Positions 1 through 9,734 are shown, counted from the first letter of the stretch. The stretch is 19,442 nt of DNA from Gracilaria vermiculophylla (GCA_019155205.2 JAHNZQ020000181.1:3472110-3491551), one strand, 5' to 3'. Program-made: numbers and translations. Notes: a model not told the origin generated them from the sequence alone.

Positions 1-324
1 TTTAGATGAGCATTATTAAGCTATCAATAAAACTTTATGTTTATATTACAGTAAATATTGAATAAACTGGTACAAAAATGAGAACAATGGCCTTGATTTA
101 AGGTCTATTTTAAATACTGTGTTGTAATCTTTTACTTCATAAGATCTTGTGTCTTTTTGAGGAAAGAAAGCAACATGATGTGGAAATAATTACGCGCGAG
201 TTGGAAGTGTCCTATATTTTTGAATCGCGTTTTTGAGGGTTTTAACGAAGGGGGGTGGCTACAGTAGGCAAAACTCCATATTTTGGCGCGCTTTTGCACT
301 GTCCTATATTTTTGGAACGCACTG
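1..324 (-). repeat. Tc1/mariner-type terminal block, left copy
   Basis: The right end carries a Tc1-like terminus: read on the minus strand it begins CAGTGCGTTCC straight after a TA dinucleotide (325-326). The whole block aligns, inverted, with 15321-15655; the longest perfect shared string I found is 22 nt (38-59 against 15589-15610). Its inner 130 bases also align in direct orientation with 15185-15308, sharing TCCATATTTTGGCGCGC (275-291 and 15259-15275). I see no protein in it. It may be a MITE or the end of a longer element that continues beyond the window start, so its left boundary is unknown. Confidence 0.6.
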
Positions 325-331
325 TACCATA

Positions 332-1605
332 CAGACTGTTTCAAAAACATACGACATGCTGTGAAATCTCAAATATACAACCAAACGTATACTGAGTGCC
401 TACAAAAATAGGTTTCAGAACAAAGTCAAAAACCCGTTTCAAAAACATATGGTCATCAATAAAAAAAACCTTTCCTGCGCGACTTTTAATAACGTTTTTG
501 CATCCTTTTTGCTGTGAAACGCAAATGCAGCGTTTTCTCATCGAATTGATGTACTTCTTCACACTTGAAACTGTTATAGATTTCCAGCAATTTTTAATAC
601 GGTTTTTGAGTTCAAAAACTGTCTGAAGTTGCCTTCCATGCACATAAACCATCATCGCCAGCAGTCCCCAAACATTTTTGATTGGGTTCAAATCTGGTGA
701 GCGCGCTGGCCACTCTAAAACAGATACCTCAGAATCCTGTAGCCAATTTTTGCTTAAAGATAAACTGTGTACAGGCGCATTATCCTGTTGAAAAATGAAA
801 TTTTCTTCATGGAAACATAAACCAAATGGCAGCAAATAATTATATATAACTTTTTGATATTTATATTCATTTATGTTCGTTTCAATAAATGCGATTTCCG
901 TGAGACCTTTTTAAAAAATGCCCGCCCAGACCATTACAGAGTCTCCACCTCAATGCGTGGTATAAAACTCATGACGTTCCTTACAAAGATCGTGCCGATA
1001 AAATTTGTAGCAATCTGGTCCGTCCAAATTGAACTTTTTTTCATCAGTAAAAATAGCATTTTCCTATTCTTTTTTCCAGCAGGGTTTTCTAACACACCAG
1101 TTAACTCTCTTCTGCTTGTGATGGCCTCAAAGAAAGAGGTTTTTTTCATTTTTTATATTTAAATACATTTTGTTCTGTTTATCTTCCTCCATATAGTTGA
1201 TTTAGAAACCTTGAGGTTGAGATTGATTACAATTTTTTTGCAAGATACTTTTCCTTTTGCACAACTCCCTTTTAATACGTCTTTTATTTGCTAGGCTGAG
1301 CTTTTTAGGGCGTCTTGGAGATCGTTTGAATCCATAAAGAGTCGGATTTTTTTGGAAAGTAGCAATTGTGACCCTAGAATGCTTCAATTTTTTAGCGATA
1401 GCACTGTTAGAATGTTTTTCGGCGTTTATCTTTACGATTTGAAGCTGTTTTTGCATGTAGTGTGGCAGACCTCGAGCCATTTTTACAAAAAGGAGACGGT
1501 GTCCATATCTTTTTGAAACAATTCTACATAGACTACGAGATAAATCTAGCCTAGAGTACAGTTTTGGCGCACTCTTGAGGGGTACTTTGTTTTTGAAACG
1601 CAATA
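332..1605 (-). mobile_element. Degenerate Tc1-like DNA transposon
   Basis: The left end is TA (330-331) followed by CAGACTGTTTCAAAAACATA. The right end, read inward on the minus strand, holds GCGTTTCAAAAACA, so the ends form an imperfect terminal inverted repeat. At the right end the canonical CACTG has decayed to CAATA before a TA at 1606-1607. The sequence just inside the right end (TTTTGGCGCAC near 1563) resembles the terminal blocks at 1-324 and 15185-15308, so these belong to related Tc1 families. A 14-nt direct repeat, GTTTCAAAAACATA, lies at 338-351 and 436-449. The transposase occupies most of the interior. Confidence 0.75.
341..1480 (-). pseudogene. Tc1-like transposase, DDE class, broken by stop codons
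   Basis: Cut-and-paste transposase of the IS630/Tc1/mariner superfamily. The start is an ATG at 1480 (MARGLPHYMQ...), followed by a helix-turn-helix DNA-binding segment (AIAKKLKHSRVTI) and a basic linker. The catalytic region contains FTDEKKFNLDGPD with the first Asp at 1043-1045, QQDNAPVH with the second Asp at 782-784, and WPARSPDLNPIKNVWG. The third catalytic position, normally Glu in NPIENVW, is Lys (codon AAA, 677-679); 34 residues separate it from the second Asp, as in the DD34E class. From 1480 down to the stop at 341 everything is in one frame, interrupted by stops at 1202-1204, 1127-1129, 1064-1066, 950-952 and 911-913. Clear family similarity ends near 485. This copy cannot be active. 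Confidence 0.85.
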
Positions 1606-2688
1606 TATTGTGACGTTGTCGTAATCCACCAAAGATACTGAATTTTTACACGAATTAGAGGTCCTTAAATTCTATAATATAGAGGATCACGGAAACAAAG
1701 GTCGCTGTGTATGTATGGTACTTATGATCGTGATAAGCAAGGCTTTGATATTAAATGGTTAGACGTAGAAAGTGCGCTGTTTGCCTGGAACTGAAGGCAG
1801 AGTTCTCGAAGAAAGGCCGGAATCGGTCGTGTCTGACTCATTTCTCGCCAGGCCACGTCCAGTAAAATTCTTTTTTTTTACAATTTACAATCAACTATTT
1901 TATCTTGTCATATACCTTCTTTTGCTGGCTTGATCCACCGCCACGCCATATTGCTACTGTCCTTCGATTAGAGCCGGCGTTCTTTTTCAAGTTTTCATGC
2001 AGTTGCTGTCATTGCTTCATTGGAATTGGCTTTGAATTTACAATTTTGCGTCAGAGCCTTCAGAGACGTAGGCTCTGAAAATTCTTTCACTACGTTTAGT
2101 ACTATTAGAGCTTTAAAGACAAGTTTATCGTCTTTTTCTATTATATCTTGACTTTTTTTGCGATTCTGTCATTGAAATAGAGTTGTTTTGCACCTATGAC
2201 TTCTAGCAGCTCTGCAAGATATGTCTTGGGTGTCTTTAGACCACTGGCCGTTCGATAGTCGTTCAAGAGTACATAAAATGTTTTACGCTTCCTTCCGACG
2301 TTTTGTGAAAGTACTGACTTCTAGTCGTCTCCCACACAGTGTCGGCGTATGCACTTTTTGCGAGCGAGGAGTCAACTATGCTGGACCTCCACCTAGCGTC
2401 TGGCCAGAGTGCGCCCAAGAACGAAGTAGAATCCACATTCTATCTGAAACAGTGAAGTGTACGCCCATTTTAAGGGTTGTTCACGTATACGGACTTTTAC
2501 CGAGGAACTCGTGGTAGAAGGTTAATATGACTAAGTCCCGCGCAAGTTCCCGGCAACACGAGTTTTGCACGAGTGGCATGGGGGACTCATAGTAGGACCG
2601 GTGGCTGGAACAGTTCATAGGCAGTGGCCCAAATGACCGGATAATTATTTGTTTAGTATTTTCCCTATTACATTATCTCTATTGTATT
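1606..2688. other. Spacer without a recognised gene
   Basis: AT-rich in its first half and more balanced after about 2200. An open frame at 2221-2517 (98 codons, plus) shows no family I recognise and no convincing start context. A hairpin with an 8-bp perfect stem, TCAGAGCC (2051-2058) and GGCTCTGA (2071-2078), lies in this interval. I could not find a Tc1 or gypsy terminus within it. Confidence 0.5.
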
Positions 2689-3537
2689 AGCACTACAGTA
2701 CTTAATGGCGCCGGCTTTACCGCTGCCGCCCTCATTAAATTGTAACCAAGGTTCAAGCTCTGAGCATTACGCCTACATCGGTATTTGCCTCTCACGAGGG
2801 ATACCTTGTAGCGTATGGTTGCTCATCCGCCTTGTTCGCTGAGAGCCCCCATACTTGGGTATATTACCAGTATACTGTGTTCACTCTTTGTATAATAATC
2901 TTTACGATTTCTGTTGTTTGTCCCACGACTACCTCCCTTTAACACACCTTGGGGGTACATCCTCCACCTTATGGATCCCGTGACCCACGCTCTCCCTTGT
3001 TCTCATCTCTTTCCTCCAAGGAGGCACCGCAGACCCATACACCCACCCAGTGGGGATACTTCTCATACCTCTCCCTCCAAGTGCTACCGGGGCAATCTTG
3101 GTCAGAAATCCGACATTGTTGTGTTGTTCCTTCGAGAGGGCTCTACCGCCAAACTACCTCTGTAGAGAAAGATGCGGACGTTTCCGTGTGCTTTTCTCGC
3201 TTACGAACTATTTCACCACCAATGGTTTCCCGACTTGGACGGACCAGTTGAACGTGTGTCTCCTCTTTGAGAATTTAATTCCCGAAGATCTCTGTGGTTT
3301 TCGCGTTTTTATGGTTTCAAAATGCCGAATAGGCCGTTTGAGACGGAGTCTGCAATCACTCGCAGTCGCTCCCTCCAAGGTGGTTCTCAACCGGGAAACC
3401 AGTGGCCTTCACGGTTTCCGGCACGTTTTGGATCGAGTATAGCCGCGAAGGGCCCCAGGTCTTAGGGCCATGATTCAGAAAGTCGAGATCTCCCCTCAGC
3501 TTTGCTGGATAGTCCGACACCCGGTTTTGAATCGACC
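2689..3537 (+). other. Probable 5' untranslated/LTR zone of gypsy element A
   Basis: This lies directly upstream of the gag start of element A. It is pyrimidine-rich with only short overlapping frames (for example 2914-3165 and 3050-3442) that resemble no family. By position it should hold the 5' LTR and the primer-binding site, but I could not confirm a matching 3' LTR downstream of 9530 or a tRNA-complementary primer site, so the label is an inference. The string AGCACTACAGTACT at 2689-2702 recurs at 16544-16557. Confidence 0.3.
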
Positions 3538-4397
3538 ATGGCGATATCTGCCGAGACGGTTGCCCGAACAGCACCTAGGACTGTTGGACTTTCCCAGGGC
3601 GAGGACCTGGTAGGGCAGTTCCGCGTTTTGCGAGCTGCTCATGAAACCCTATTGAGGGAGTTCGCCACCCTACGCGGGGTTGTTGAGGCAAACCCGGTAA
3701 GGGTGGTGGTCGAGGACTTACTTTTCTGAGGTCAGATTTCAACACCAAACTGGAATGTTTCAGTGGACTAGCCGCCTTTAAAGAAGGAGTTGAGACCCGA
3801 TGTCACCGTGTTTCATCCAGTCTCGAGACGTTGGAAAAGGCACTCCTGACGGACCCACCCATTCCGGCTGGGCCAGCTGCACTATCTCAACGATATGATT
3901 AGAGAGAGATGCGGAAGGATCGCCGCAGGCGAAAGCCCAAAGGGTACAAGCATGCCTAGTATGATGATATATCGACTTCGTCGAGTTCTTCACCAAGTGA
4001 CTCGGAAAGTTCTGAAAGCTCCGAGTCTGATTCTAAGAAGCCGAAGGGGCGGTCATCCCGCTCCATGCGGTTGTCTGCTACTGCTGGTGCCTGTCGAGCA
4101 CGCACGAAGGGCAAGCGGCACCTTGGTCTCAAGAAGTTGAAGCCGACAAACCCGATTTATCGGAAGCTGTTGTTTTACCGGTACTACGGGTTGGAAGATT
4201 CCTCGGTGGAAAGAGCAGTCCGTAACACGGGAAGAATGCGGGATTGCATCAAGACAGTGCAACTCACAGTTCGTACCCAGATCTTTTCAGGAGAAGAGCC
4301 CACTATGGTATTGGAGTTTTTGGCACGATTTGTTGCCAAAGCCGATGTCCTCAAAATTAAAGAGGGACAAGCATACGTTACTCTGCCTTATTTCTGA
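3538..4397 (+). pseudogene. Gag of element A, N-terminal and capsid part
   Basis: Structural protein of the retrotransposon particle. The ATG at 3538 opens a 63-codon stretch with a likely coiled coil (GQFRVLRAAHETLLREFATL), ended by TGA at 3727-3729. A second frame from the ATG at 3909 has a basic start, a TAG near 3957, then a serine/acidic low-complexity linker (about 3966-4065). After this come the capsid-like stretch LKKLKPTNPIYRKLLFYRYY and, further on, SVERAVRNTGRMRDCIKTVQ and FLARFVAKADVLKIKEGQAY, ending at a TGA at 4395-4397. The overall pattern matches gag proteins of oomycete Ty3/gypsy elements as I remember them. It is broken by at least one frameshift and two stops. Confidence 0.65.
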
Positions 4398-5178
4398 CGG
4401 GGGTGGCTGAAAACCAATACAACTCTGCTAGAGCCTCAAAGGAAAGGTAAGTTGCTGGCCGGAAGCAGTGCAGTACCTGCTACGTTCCTATGCCACCAAC
4501 CAGGCGATTTAGTCTGCAATCCGTGCTTTGCAAGACACCCACTAGAAGAACGGAGAGACGGAAACCGACGATACGGTACGACTTAAAAAGGCTTTTCATC
4601 TCTGCGGTAATTTCTATCCCGCTACTGGGCCGTGTACCATGTTCATCGGCGGGTTGAACCTCGCGATTAAAACCTTGGTCGCCCGATATCGGAAAGATAA
4701 GCCAAGGCTTACATATCTGGAGTTATTTCAGTACGCACGAGCCGAAAGAGATGCGCTTCGTGATCGCCACCGCCCCCAGAGGCGAAGATCCGCCAAGGCA
4801 TTGGTAATGGATAAAAAGTCTCCATCTCTTTCTCTCATGAATGAGAAGCAGCCCCAAACGGGGTATGAAACTGTTCACTTTGTCCAAGGCGACGCTCTGT
4901 CGGTCTCTACTTCAGAGCTCCCGTCTGCGACGGAGAGGGCGTACGAGACTAGTGGGGATGATGCAGCAATGAACGCTGGTAACGGACGGGTTTTGGCCCC
5001 ATGCATTCCGTTTCAAAACCTTTATGTCCATAATCAACGTCTAGTTTGTTCGAGCTCCGGCACGCAAGAAGGAGTCCCCGATGCTCGGAATATCGCCTCG
5101 CGTCGCGCTGTAAATGTGATTTGCCACCTGCACTATGGCCACGGTCAGACTTTCCCGCAGTGTTTCCTCTCAATCTGA
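4398..5178 (+). pseudogene. Gag of element A, C-terminal part with damaged zinc knuckle
   Basis: Continuation of gag in other frames. Between 4400 and 4620 the reading runs through NQYNSARASKE and SCWPEAVQYLLRSYATNQAI before a frame change. An open frame from 4639 to 5178 (179 codons) starts MFIGGLNLAIKTLVARYRKD, a gag motif. Near its end lies a CCHC-type zinc knuckle, VICHLHYGHGQTFPQC, in which the second Cys position is His and the His position is Gln. Only the first and last Cys of the CX2CX4HX4C pattern survive, so zinc and RNA binding would be impaired. Downstream to 5700 short pieces in several frames look like the gag-protease linker. Confidence 0.6.
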
Positions 5179-5698
5179 AAGTTGCCTTCGATTGCTACCA
5201 ACTACGAGGCCCTCTCTTGTGAGTTAAAGGCATAGGTCCCGGTTGCGTCATAATTCCGCGCCAAGACGGACATTAGTGCAGTCCCACCAAATCCACTCAT
5301 GCGGCATGACCCGGTGACGCCGGCACTGCCTCCATGGAAAGGAACCGAAACAAACTCCGCTTCAGTGAAATAATATGGCTCAAATGGCCAAGCCCTCGCT
5401 ACAGAGGAAACTGAGCGACCAGCTCAGGACGTTCCGAACCAGGAAAACTAGCCGCGGATGTCACCGCTCGGGAGAGGCGCCCATACGTTCGAGGTGTATG
5501 ACGCCCGAGGCGCCGAAACCTCGCTCCCAAGTGAGAATCCTGAAAACGAAGGACGCCCCAGACGTGGACTCGGAACACTTCGCAGTTTTTTGTACACCCT
5601 TGACCTACGTGAAACATCACTGATTCCCGGATAGTTTCCTGGAAATGGCAAAGCGTAATTGTTAGGTATACTCCGACCTTGGCCTAAGCCCCCAGTTT
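5179..5698 (+). other. Gag-protease linker of element A, fragmented
   Basis: No intact gene. Short frames on the plus strand, including 5375-5623, have charged, proline-rich composition typical of the low-conservation spacer between zinc knuckle and protease. The phrase TLDLRETSLIPG, readable near 5597-5632, resembles the segment preceding the protease in related elements. Confidence 0.35.
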
Positions 5699-5983
5699 AT
5701 GATACGGTATCTAACGGTGCTAGATACCAGTGCGGGCTCAAAATTTGTTGTTGAATCTGTATTGCCTACACAAGTGCGTTCCCGAACCCGTTATGCAACG
5801 GCGCTTGAAATCACGGATGCAAGCAATAACCCTTTGAAAACTGTGGGAATCATCGACTTAATCGTACATCTGGGAAGCTTGAAGATGAAGCTCTACTTTG
5901 TGGTTTTTCAGTCGTTTGCGGCTCCAGTGACACTAGGATGTGACTACTGCGATGAATTCATCGATCCCATCAGGCCCCGCTAA
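5699..5983 (+). pseudogene. Retropepsin-like aspartic protease of element A
   Basis: The protease would cleave the Gag-Pol polyprotein. The active-site region reads LDTSAGSKFVVESVLPTQ, where the family has D-T/S-G: the catalytic Asp is present but the following Gly is Ser. The C-terminal signature APVTLGCDYCDEFIDPI matches the usual hydrophobic-L-G-x-D ending of gypsy proteases. The frame is open from 5699 to the TAA at 5981-5983 but has no real start, because in an intact element it would be part of the polyprotein. A further stop-containing stretch (5984-6154) leads into the next segment. Confidence 0.6.
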
Positions 5984-6154
5984 AGGCATGTAGAATAGGA
6001 ATATGGATCCTCCAATCCGATCATTCGGTCGCCCCTTGAATAATTCCTCCGAAAAAAGTGTTCCACTCCCTACTGCGCAGAGTTCCTCTCCGCCTCGCGG
6101 GGATCAACAAAGCTCCAAGTAGCTTCTTCGATACAGATCCCGGCAGGAACCCAC

Positions 6155-6472
6155 GTGATGGTAGATGCAAACTCTCGTCAACACGGTATACGAGGTTTTG
6201 AAACCCTTCACTCGTTGCACAAGAAATTTAAATTAGACGTTACAAACTGGATTGTGCATATGACGCCGGATATTCCTTTCCGAATCCTGGTTGCCAACCC
6301 TGGTAACACACCCCAGATTCTGGTAAAGAACCAAGTAGTTGGCTCAGTCATGCCACACCCACTGGTATTGATCTCAACCAAGTTGACCGTGGCCGGGATC
6401 TTCGAGATTCTCACCAATGACATTGCTGAACAGGGGATTGGAGCCCGGTATCCGGGAGAGAAGATGCTATAG
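6155..6472 (+). pseudogene. Protease-RT connector of element A
   Basis: An open stretch of 105 codons containing MVDANSRQHGIRGFETLHSL and ILVANPGNTPQILVKNQVVG. It resembles the segment between protease and reverse transcriptase in gypsy polyproteins, where a beta-rich domain ends with a phrase like 'VANPTDRPIRLLKGQ.VG'. It is in a different frame from the protease and ends at TAG 6470-6472, just after the next frame opens, which implies a frameshift. No catalytic residues are expected here. Confidence 0.45.
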
Positions 6473-7145
6473 TACCCATGAGTGGAAAAATTCGCCTGAA
6501 CAGGGCAAGGGAGAGGTCAGTGAGAGAGAAAGCCACACGCCGACAAGCTTCGACGTGGTAGACCATCAGAAGGCACTCGAGGAACTCGAATTTGGTCAAA
6601 TTCTAGTGTCTCACCGTGAGCGCCTCCGCGATATGCTGCAGGAGTCATCCAAGATGTGGGACAGCTCTCTTGGGGAGATTATTGCAACGGAGCACTGTAT
6701 TGGTCTGCAGCCGGACGCAAGGCCGGTACCACAGCACCCTTGCAGGGCCATACCCAAGACCCGGGGAGGATCAGCTCCCAGTGGAAAAGAAGCTCCACGC
6801 ATTTGTGCTCGAGCCCAGTCAGGCGCCTTGGGCATCTCCTGTGGTACTGGCTCTGAAGATCGATGAAAACTGGCGGATCCGCGTCCACCATCGATGGCTA
6901 AATTCCTTGATGGTACGCGATGCGTACGCTATTCCTCGTCTGGAAGAGTGTATTGACTCAATATAGAGTGCCACCGTTTACCACGTTAGATGCAAATTGG
7001 AGATACTGGCAAGTCCGCGCTTGAAAAGAAGACCCCGCCCGACAAGACCGCGTTTGTTTCCTACTCCGGCTTCTATCGCTTCAAGCAGATGCATTTTGGG
7101 ATAACAGATGCCCCCACTACTTTCCATCCCGCAATCGACATTGTT
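6417..7145 (+). pseudogene. Reverse transcriptase of element A, fingers/palm N-terminal half
   Basis: Synthesises cDNA from the element RNA. Frame one (6417-6866) contains RLRDMLQESSKMWDSSLGEI, then ATEHCIGLQPDARPVPQHPC, the RT entry region. Near 6765 the sequence shifts frame and continues as VEKKLHAFVLEPSQAPWASP, VVLALKIDENWRI and RDAYAIPRLEECIDSI, ending at TAG 6964-6966. A third frame (from about 6990) gives KTAFVSYSGFYRFKQMHFGI, TDAPTTFHPAIDIV, the motif just before the catalytic YVDD. At 7146 the RT is interrupted by an insertion. The gene is clearly RT but is split over at least three frames. Confidence 0.75.
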
Positions 7146-7534
7146 GCGTGTCGATCCACGTGGCTGGCGCAACGAGAGGTGGAGGCGGAGCGTGGTGCGG
7201 AAGCGAGACGACGGCGCTTGTGTCTTGCGACGGGCCACTGACTCCCCGCAGTAAGAGTGCAGAAGGAGACGTTCGGCTTCGCAGGCGCGAAGGGTCTCGG
7301 CATCTTGGTCGCGATCTTTCGCCTGCCTTCGTCTGGTAGCCCCAGGTCGATGGGCGCTACCACTCGCTTCAGGCCCCTGTTCCGACCGGCGGTGCAGTGG
7401 ACAGAGGAGCGAAGGAGGGCTGGAAATACACTGGGTCAAAAACAATTCGGCGCCCTTGAGTGACGGCCGGTAATGGGATGCCGCGTCTTATGGCGGCATC
7501 CAAGCTGCAGGATAGCAGCACAGACACCCTGTTG
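7142..7534. mobile_element. About 383-bp foreign segment inside the RT of element A
   Basis: RT coding stops after AIDIV at 7145 and resumes at about 7535 (RHFR-stop-RTCLVYVDD), where intact relatives have only a few residues between. The segment between is bounded by a 5-bp direct repeat TGTTG (7142-7146 and 7530-7534), as expected of a target-site duplication. It is GC-rich, has frames in both directions that resemble nothing I know, and contains a hairpin with a 9-bp stem (GGATGCCGC 7476-7484, GCGGCATCC 7493-7501). The ends share only a weak inverted GTGTC. A solo LTR, a MITE or a filler sequence are all possible. Confidence 0.5.
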
Positions 7535-7889
7535 AGGCATTTCAGGTAACGGACTTGTCTGGTGTATGTGGATGACATCTTTGAATTCCCAGATAACCTG
7601 GACGACCACTTCACCGATGGGAGGGTGGTCATGACCGTTTTACGGTATGCAGGGGTGACCCCTAAAACCGAGGAAGTGCGAGTTTTTAACAGAGACAGTG
7701 AAGTATCTGGAGCTTGTACTCCGTCCTAGACGGTCATCAATCGAGGACACTCGCATTAAATACATGGCCAAGCCAAAGAAACCCAGAACGCAAACAGTGC
7801 GATGCTCTTTCCCAAATTTGTCAGATATTATCACGCTGCTGAACGCGCTGCTGCAGAAGGGTCAACTAATCGAAACTGAAATATTTTAA
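7535..7889 (+). pseudogene. Reverse transcriptase of element A, catalytic YVDD and thumb
   Basis: Continuation of RT after the insertion. The catalytic motif YVDD is intact at 7565-7576 in the phrase TCLVYVDDIFEFPDN. It is preceded by a stop (TAA 7547-7549) where relatives carry Trp. The reading continues through MTVLRYAGVTPKTEEVRVF, then shifts to the frame of 7698-7889 with KYLELVLRPRRSSIEDTRIK and ITLLNALLQKGQLI, the thumb/connection region that normally reads 'YLGHVI...' and 'PLNALLRKG'. Both metal-binding Asp of the YxDD motif survive, although the gene cannot be translated whole. Confidence 0.7.
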
Positions 7890-8335
7890 AGACGCCCAAT
7901 CTGACGTTTTTAAGTCTCTTAGAGAGGCGGTTAATTCAGCAACGATACTTACGTTACCCAGACCAGGTCTCCCGAACTCCGTTGATACGTATTTGAGTGA
8001 CTGCCATGTTGGGTGCGGGATTTTTCAAACCACCAAGACGAGAGATTGACACCGAATTGGCTTTTGGTCACGCTCGGTCGATGAGCACGACCAGTAACTA
8101 CTCCGTCTCGGAGAAAGAGTGCTTCGAAGTCATGTGTGCACTGTCCACCATTCCCTCATATCTTATGGATGTGCATTTTGCCGTGTACACGGACCACTTC
8201 TTACTGAAATTGCTGATGAACATTTTGGATCCATTAGGTTGCCTCTGGCAATGGAGACTACGCTTAGCGGAATACGATTTCCAGGTCTTATACCAAAAGG
8301 GTGCACAGAACATCGATGACGAAGCCCTGTAGCAA
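7885..8335 (+). pseudogene. RNase H domain of element A
   Basis: Degrades the RNA strand of the RNA-DNA hybrid. The first part (from 7885) reads FKDAQSDVFKSLREAVNSAT then LTLPRPGLPNSVDTYLSDCH; the family has VDTDASD here, so the first catalytic Asp has become Tyr. After a frame change the frame 7997-8332 continues with NYSVSEKECFEVMCALSTIP, carrying the catalytic Glu, and AVYTDHFLLKLLMNILDPLG, carrying the TDH Asp. It ends with LWQWRLRLAEYDFQVLYQKG and AQNIDDEAL, the C-terminal signature ('NxxADALSR' in intact elements). The domain is recognisable but inactive as encoded. Confidence 0.7.
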
Positions 8336-8388
8336 CTATACACTATTGTGGACGCAATCCCTTCAGAAGACGATAAATCCCGTGTTTT

Positions 8389-9222
8389 ATGGCTGAGTTA
8401 CCCGATCCAGAAGGGATATACCCAGCAGAACGGTTCGCGAAACTATTTGAAACTATCTTTCTATGGAGGATTACAGCGTTTACGGTTGCCAATGCGTTCG
8501 TATTGCATTGGATATTCATATATGGCCCTCCAATGGAGTTACTATCCGATAATTTAAAACATTTCACGTCCAATTTCCTTCAAGATTCCTGGCGTATCCT
8601 CGACGTAAAGAACCTCTTTATTTCGGGAAACCATCGTCAATTTAAAAGGCAAGGTGAATGGTTTTACCATACTATTCTCACTTCTTCACACTCACATGTT
8701 GCTGATCACTCAAATACTTGGGATCTGTGCACGGACGCGCTGATGTTCGCGTACAACACACAAGTTCACCAAACTACCGGGGTGTCACCGTTTCAATGGG
8801 TACTGTGGCGAACTACTCCCCTGCGTGTTTTGGAACCCCAAGCTACGCTTGGCACTTTCCCATCAGTAGGTGCCAACCGCCAACGGTTTAGACACTGGTT
8901 GATGAAACTCATCCCCGCAACACGGAGGTCTTTGGCACCCGCAAAAGCCGATTACGAGCGAAATATTGACGTTCGCTTGCGGCGGGAACGCGCACGACCT
9001 ATTTAAGCTGGCGACTTCGTGTTTGTCCGGAAAGAACTATTTTACACCGAAATGGAGCAGTGCCACAGAGTGTCACCTATGACAAACGGGCCGATTCGGG
9101 TCATCTCGGTAACAACCGATTTCTGTACCGATAGTACAATTTTCGAGGTGATAGCATACAACATCAGTTCGGATTTTATGGTGACTCCAAAGGCGCGAGA
9201 TTCTAAAGGTGGTCTCCGGTAA
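8389..9222 (+). pseudogene. Integrase of element A, lacking its front part
   Basis: The integrase inserts the cDNA. One frame from 8389 to 9222 has a single stop (TAA 9004-9006). In residues of this frame: RFAKLFETIFLWRITAFTVA (15-34) matches the core segment after the first catalytic Asp. Asp54 (LLSDN) and Glu90 (GEWF) are the second and third catalytic residues, with the canonical 35 residues between them. YNTQVHQTTGVSPFQ is the core end, and after the stop AGDFVFVRKELF starts the C-terminal module. The zinc-binding HHCC domain and the first catalytic Asp are missing: the RNase H linker (8336-8425) joins straight onto the core, so roughly 200 or more codons have been deleted. Confidence 0.7.
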
Positions 9223-9734
9223 CCACGGTCACGAGCCGTGAGGGTCCTGCAAGGGTGTCCGCAAGCACCAAGCGAAGAAGGGGGTTCCCTGGGCGTACGA
9301 TACTCCTACCGCCGCAGCTATGAGGAAACCTGAAAATTGGCGGCACAGAGACCACTTCTTATGAGATCGTGAATACCTGAAGGCGTCAGACAAGAGTCTC
9401 CCACCGGAAAAGGTAGAATAAGACTCAACGCTGCTCTGTTTCCTTCCCGCAGAGGTGGAACTCAACCGGCAGATTAAGTACCGTGCCGGGAGGTGGTCTC
9501 AACAGGCCTCACTAGGATACCAATTACCTACCCTAATAAACGAAAATAAATGTAAGTTCTACATTTCCTCAGAGACAACTTCACTTTGAAATCCACTGTA
9601 GTATATATCCTCTTTCTTGAATTGCACCACGTTCCCGAAGTGTTTGCAATCTTTTGCATCCATCGCTATGCTATCTAGCCTTTCAAGGAAGATAGGACTT
9701 TAAGAAAAGATTATGGAATTTTAAATGTAACATA
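9223..9734. other. 3' tail of element A and AT-rich spacer
   Basis: Up to about 9530 the plus strand shows decayed low-complexity sequence that would follow the integrase C-terminal module (a chromodomain is expected in this lineage but I cannot make one out). From about 9535 the sequence turns AT-rich and I recognise nothing in it. A purine-rich GCCGGGAGGTGG near 9486-9497 could be a polypurine tract, but without an identified LTR this stays a guess. Confidence 0.3.

Larger units (their letters stand above)
3538..9530 (+). mobile_element. Ty3/gypsy retrotransposon A, degenerate
   Basis: An LTR-retrotransposon of the Ty3/gypsy order, recognised by domain order gag, zinc knuckle, protease, RT, RNase H, integrase core, C-terminal module. 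The reading frame changes many times: gag alone uses two frames, RT at least four, and RNase H and integrase others. Two structural changes stand out: a foreign segment inside RT (7147-7529) and a deletion that joins the RNase H linker to the middle of the integrase core near 8425-8435. Neither LTR is confirmed; the 3' limit is set where coding resemblance ends and AT-rich sequence begins. Its G+C content is visibly higher than that of the flanks at 1-1600 and 15600-16800. Confidence 0.8.

Noticed and set aside
2221..2517. 98-codon plus-strand frame in the spacer
   Set aside because: No family resemblance, no paired neighbour and no recognisable motif; left as part of the spacer description.
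2689..3537. 5' LTR and primer-binding site of element A
   Set aside because: Expected here by position, but no matching 3' LTR copy and no clear tRNA-complementary site were found by eye, so no LTR is called.
6978..7445. Minus-strand frame of 155 codons across RT and the insertion
   Set aside because: It spans the junction between RT and the foreign segment, and its RT part is plainly antisense, so it cannot be an original gene.
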